DNA of 7,152 bases, from the NCBI GenBank assembly GCA_903824735.1, contig CAIJXO010000028.1, forward strand, positions 1 to 7,152. The letters are read 5' to 3'. The notes under the pieces are model-generated. The model worked only from the letters and a program-made list of their open reading frames with translations. It did not search any database and had not been told where the DNA came from. The DNA is from an uncultured bacterium. Lineage in GTDB: Bacteria; Patescibacteriota; Minisyncoccia; Phycocordibacterales; GWA1-40-21. A program made the position numbers and the translations under genes. Positions 5,524 through 7,152 of this stretch are shown here, one piece after another; the first letter of the stretch is position 1, and each line of letters begins with the position of its first letter.

Positions 5524-6633
5524 CTATTTTACTTCCTGAATAATTCCGTCTTTGATTACTACTGGATAAACCTTTACACCAACATTTCTTCCGCTAATAG
5601 AGAAATCTCCACTTACACCCTTAAAGTCACCGTAGCCACTGAAGTTCTTAACGAACTGTTTCGAGTCTGAATCCTTATTCAAAATTTCAGCAATCAGCTT
5701 CAGGTCATCGTAGGCCACAGCGGCATAACCTAAAGTATCTTTAGAATTCAGGTCCATGTTAAGTTTAGTGCGGAAGCTCACATACTCTGGAGTACCCGGA
5801 ATCGAGACACGAGGGGCTGTAAGGTGCACACCTTCAAATGTCTGAGGACTCTTGTAGATAAGATTCCCGAATAGTGGAATAAGGTTCGAATATATTGTGA
5901 TGTCTTTCTTAGTGTTTTTGATTTGATTAATAACTGGGACAGAATTGATAGCAATAACATAAACCGCGTCTGTCTTTGTACTCAGGGCTTTGGCTACCGG
6001 TGTAGCAAAATCTGTTGTATCTCCGAGAAAGGCTTCAGACGCCACTATTGATATACCGTTCTTTTGTGTTTCTTGAGTAAACGCTTTTAATTGAGCTAGA
6101 CCGTACTCAGAATTCAAATAGATGACGGCAACTTTTGACACACGATTCTTGATAAGGTCCTCGACTGTCCCAATAGCATCATCTTGAGCCGTCGGGAAGA
6201 AACTAACGGCATTCTCGTTTTTCGATAGAATATCTGCAAATACAGCTGTTGCTAGAATCGGTATGCCAGTATCTTTAGCAAAAACAGAAAGTGGTACACT
6301 CGGTGTAGACATTGTAGTAATTACAAGACTTGGATTCCTAAGCTGTAAAGCCTTAAAGGCACTTACACCTTCGGGGCCAAGGTTTTTATTGTCTTCGATC
6401 ATCAACTCCACCATTTTACCGTCGATGCCGCCGTTTGAGTTAATATCTTTAAGCGCCGCCTGCAGGCCAGAATTTATCGACTCGCCAATAAAAGCACTGG
6501 AACCAGTTAGAGGTAGTGAAACTCCAATCTTAACCGTCTCACCAGAAGCTCTATCGGAACCCCCTGAGACTAAGACGGTGATCAGAATCACAATCACCAC
6601 GACTACGACTCCCAAAATTGTTTTCTTGTTCAT
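5524..6633 (-). CDS. SBP4: membrane-anchored LivK-like substrate-binding protein
   Basis: This 369-residue type I periplasmic-binding-fold protein is a paralogue of SBP3. MNKK is followed by a long valine/isoleucine helix (about 5-22) and the linker SGGSDRASGET, with no lipobox cysteine. The domain starts at VKIGVSLPLTG (34-44), with DINSNGGIDGKMVELMIEDN (63-82) as the family signature. AVIYLNSEYGLAQLKAF (169-185) matches the hinge-proximal helix region. The end shows the family pattern YGDFKGVSGDFSISGRN (334-350), then VYPVVIKDG. It lacks cysteines. The cleft segment is PILATAVFADIL rather than the serine/threonine-rich loop of leucine-binding proteins, so its ligand may differ from SBP3. 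It is the promoter-proximal gene of the SBP4-SBP3 pair and diverges from Reg3 across 140 bp. The leader before the ATG is AT-only without Shine-Dalgarno. The stop is TAG, unlike the TAA of the other complete genes. Confidence 0.9.
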   Translation of the reverse strand: MNKKTILGVVVVVIVILITVLVSGGSDRASGETVKIGVSLPLTGSSAFIGESINSGLQAALKDINSNGGIDGKMVELMIEDNKNLGPEGVSAFKALQLRNPSLVITTMSTPSVPLSVFAKDTGIPILATAVFADILSKNENAVSFFPTAQDDAIGTVEDLIKNRVSKVAVIYLNSEYGLAQLKAFTQETQKNGISIVASEAFLGDTTDFATPVAKALSTKTDAVYVIAINSVPVINQIKNTKKDITIYSNLIPLFGNLIYKSPQTFEGVHLTAPRVSIPGTPEYVSFRTKLNMDLNSKDTLGYAAVAYDDLKLIAEILNKDSDSKQFVKNFSGYGDFKGVSGDFSISGRNVGVKVYPVVIKDGIIQEVK

Positions 6634-6665
6634 AAAATAAAATTAATAATAAATTGTATGTACAT

Positions 6666-6693
6666 AGTTTAGCAGTTTTTGTCAATATGTCAA
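6666..6693 (-). promoter_or_regulatory. Candidate promoter of the SBP4-SBP3 pair
   Basis: On the minus strand a perfect -35 TTGACA (6693-6688) lies 16 bp from a moderate -10 TAAACT (6671-6666). A second TTGACA (6685-6680) sits 8 bp further on, and its 17 bp partner would be a poor TACATA. The first pair is preferred. The -35 lies in the left arm of the inverted repeat at 6686-6723. Confidence 0.45.
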
Positions 6694-6723
6694 AAATGTT
6701 AACAGTTGACTGGATTTGACATA
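6686..6723. promoter_or_regulatory. Inverted-repeat operator candidate between SBP4 and Reg3
   Basis: TATGTCAAA (6686-6694) and TTTGACATA (6715-6723) are perfect 9 bp inverted arms. Further GTCAA (6681-6685) and TTGAC (6706-6710) copies and a central GTTAAC (6698-6703) lie around or between them. Each arm contains the -35 of one divergent promoter, so part of the symmetry is explained by back-to-back TTGACA boxes, but the match extends beyond the hexamers. A protein bound here could control both directions. The TTTGAC half-site is shared with the Reg1 operator candidate. Confidence 0.5.
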
Positions 6724-6744
6724 AAAAGCGTTGTGGTATATGAT
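6716..6744 (+). promoter_or_regulatory. Near-consensus sigma70 promoter of Reg3
   Basis: A perfect -35 TTGACA (6716-6721), a 17 bp spacer and a -10 TATGAT (6739-6744) put the start of transcription near 6751, about 23 nt before the Reg3 ATG. The leader has no Shine-Dalgarno. This is the strongest promoter in the window and good evidence for a bacterial host. Confidence 0.72.
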
Positions 6745-6773
6745 GGTTATGTTGTCAAAGCAGATGACATTTT

Positions 6774-7152
6774 ATGAGAAAAGAAGATATCAAGGATACT
6801 TTAATAGATTTCGGCCTAAGCGAACATGAGGCTTTGGTTTACCTCGCTTCCCTCTCTTTAGGCCAATCTACCGTCAATGAAATCGCCAAACACTCAGGGG
6901 TAAAGCGTACTACTGTCTATCCAGTGATTGAAAGTCTAAAGCGCAAAGGGATCATGAATATTGAGGTTAAGGGGTTGAAAAAACTCTTTGTTGCTGAGAG
7001 TCCTGAAAAGCTTGAAAGAATAATTGAAGATAAAAAAGATCGCTTAAAGGGTATGCTGCCGGAATTAACGGCGATTCATAGCTTAAAGAACAACGAAAGC
7101 TTTATAAAATACTATGAAGGTGTCGAGGGAGTAAAGACTGCTTACGAGTCAA
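6774..7152 (+). CDS. Reg3: TrmB-family transcriptional regulator (3' partial)
   Basis: The frame is open from the ATG at 6774 to the right edge, giving 126 complete codons. A TGA at 6765-6767 lies in frame upstream, so this is the first possible ATG. The winged helix covers about 1-75: GLSEHEALVYLASL (14-27), then the helix-turn-helix STVNEIAKHSGVKRTTVYPV (32-51), then KRKGIM and KKLFVAESPEKL. A charged helical linker follows (about 77-100), then YYEGVEGVKTAYES (113-126), the same block as MYEGKEGVKEVFE in Reg2. By comparison with Reg2 (249 residues), roughly half of the protein lies beyond the edge. It is divergent from SBP4 and shares the RTTVY recognition-helix core with Reg2, so the two are closer to each other than to Reg1. 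Control of the SBP4-SBP3 pair is the natural guess. Confidence 0.88.
   Translation, partial: MRKEDIKDTLIDFGLSEHEALVYLASLSLGQSTVNEIAKHSGVKRTTVYPVIESLKRKGIMNIEVKGLKKLFVAESPEKLERIIEDKKDRLKGMLPELTAIHSLKNNESFIKYYEGVEGVKTAYES

Noticed and set aside
5778..5960. 60-codon minus-strand frame within SBP4 in another frame
   Set aside because: It overlaps the SBP4 coding sequence on the same strand, with no start signal and an unstructured product.
6263..6640. A 125-codon plus-strand frame opposite SBP4
   Set aside because: It lies wholly antisense to a well-supported gene. Its protein is proline/serine/threonine-rich with a TTTTT run mirroring the valine codons of the SBP4 anchor, typical of a shadow frame.
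1..7152. CRISPR array, tRNA, rRNA, transposase or insertion-sequence ends
   Set aside because: I saw no regularly spaced repeats, no cloverleaf-type sequences and no mobile-element genes or terminal repeats on either strand.

Overview
The window suggests a low-GC bacterium of the Patescibacteria (Candidate Phyla Radiation, Parcubacteria-like). The inference rests on small genes packed with 1-18 bp gaps or overlaps, start codons mostly without a Shine-Dalgarno sequence, substrate-binding proteins held by a bare N-terminal hydrophobic helix with no lipobox cysteine, and TrmB-type regulators. TrmB proteins are also common in archaea, but three clear sigma70-like promoters (for example TTGACA-17-TATGAT) argue for Bacteria. 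The standard stop codons fit: every long frame closes on TAA or TAG without needing UGA as a sense codon. The lineage call is inference; no marker gene is present.

Layout: the 3' tip of an unknown plus-strand gene (2-94) lies over a minus-strand intrinsic terminator (74-102). Then come seven genes in a regular pattern. Every substrate-binding protein (SBP) is on the minus strand and every regulator on the plus strand. SBP1 (224-1345) diverges from Reg1 (1537-2361). SBP2 (2344-3429) diverges from Reg2 (3578-4327). The pair SBP4-SBP3 (5524-6633, 4329-5447) diverges from Reg3 (6774 to beyond the right edge). Neighbouring units meet tail to tail, overlapping by 18 bp (Reg1/SBP2) or separated by 1 bp (Reg2/SBP3). 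The window is therefore about three same-orientation copies of one divergent 'SBP <- -> regulator' module, the third with a duplicated SBP.

The SBPs are type I periplasmic-binding-fold proteins of the LivK/Peripla_BP_6 class. The regulators have an N-terminal TrmB-like winged helix and a C-terminal effector-like region. Each divergent gap (191, 148 and 140 bp) holds an inverted repeat that overlaps promoter elements, which fits local control of each SBP by its neighbouring regulator. No ABC permease, ATPase or two-component sensor lies in the window. The SBPs are either receptors or ligand collectors without a local transporter, or feed a permease encoded elsewhere. The tandem, diversified array without transport machinery is the most interesting feature here.
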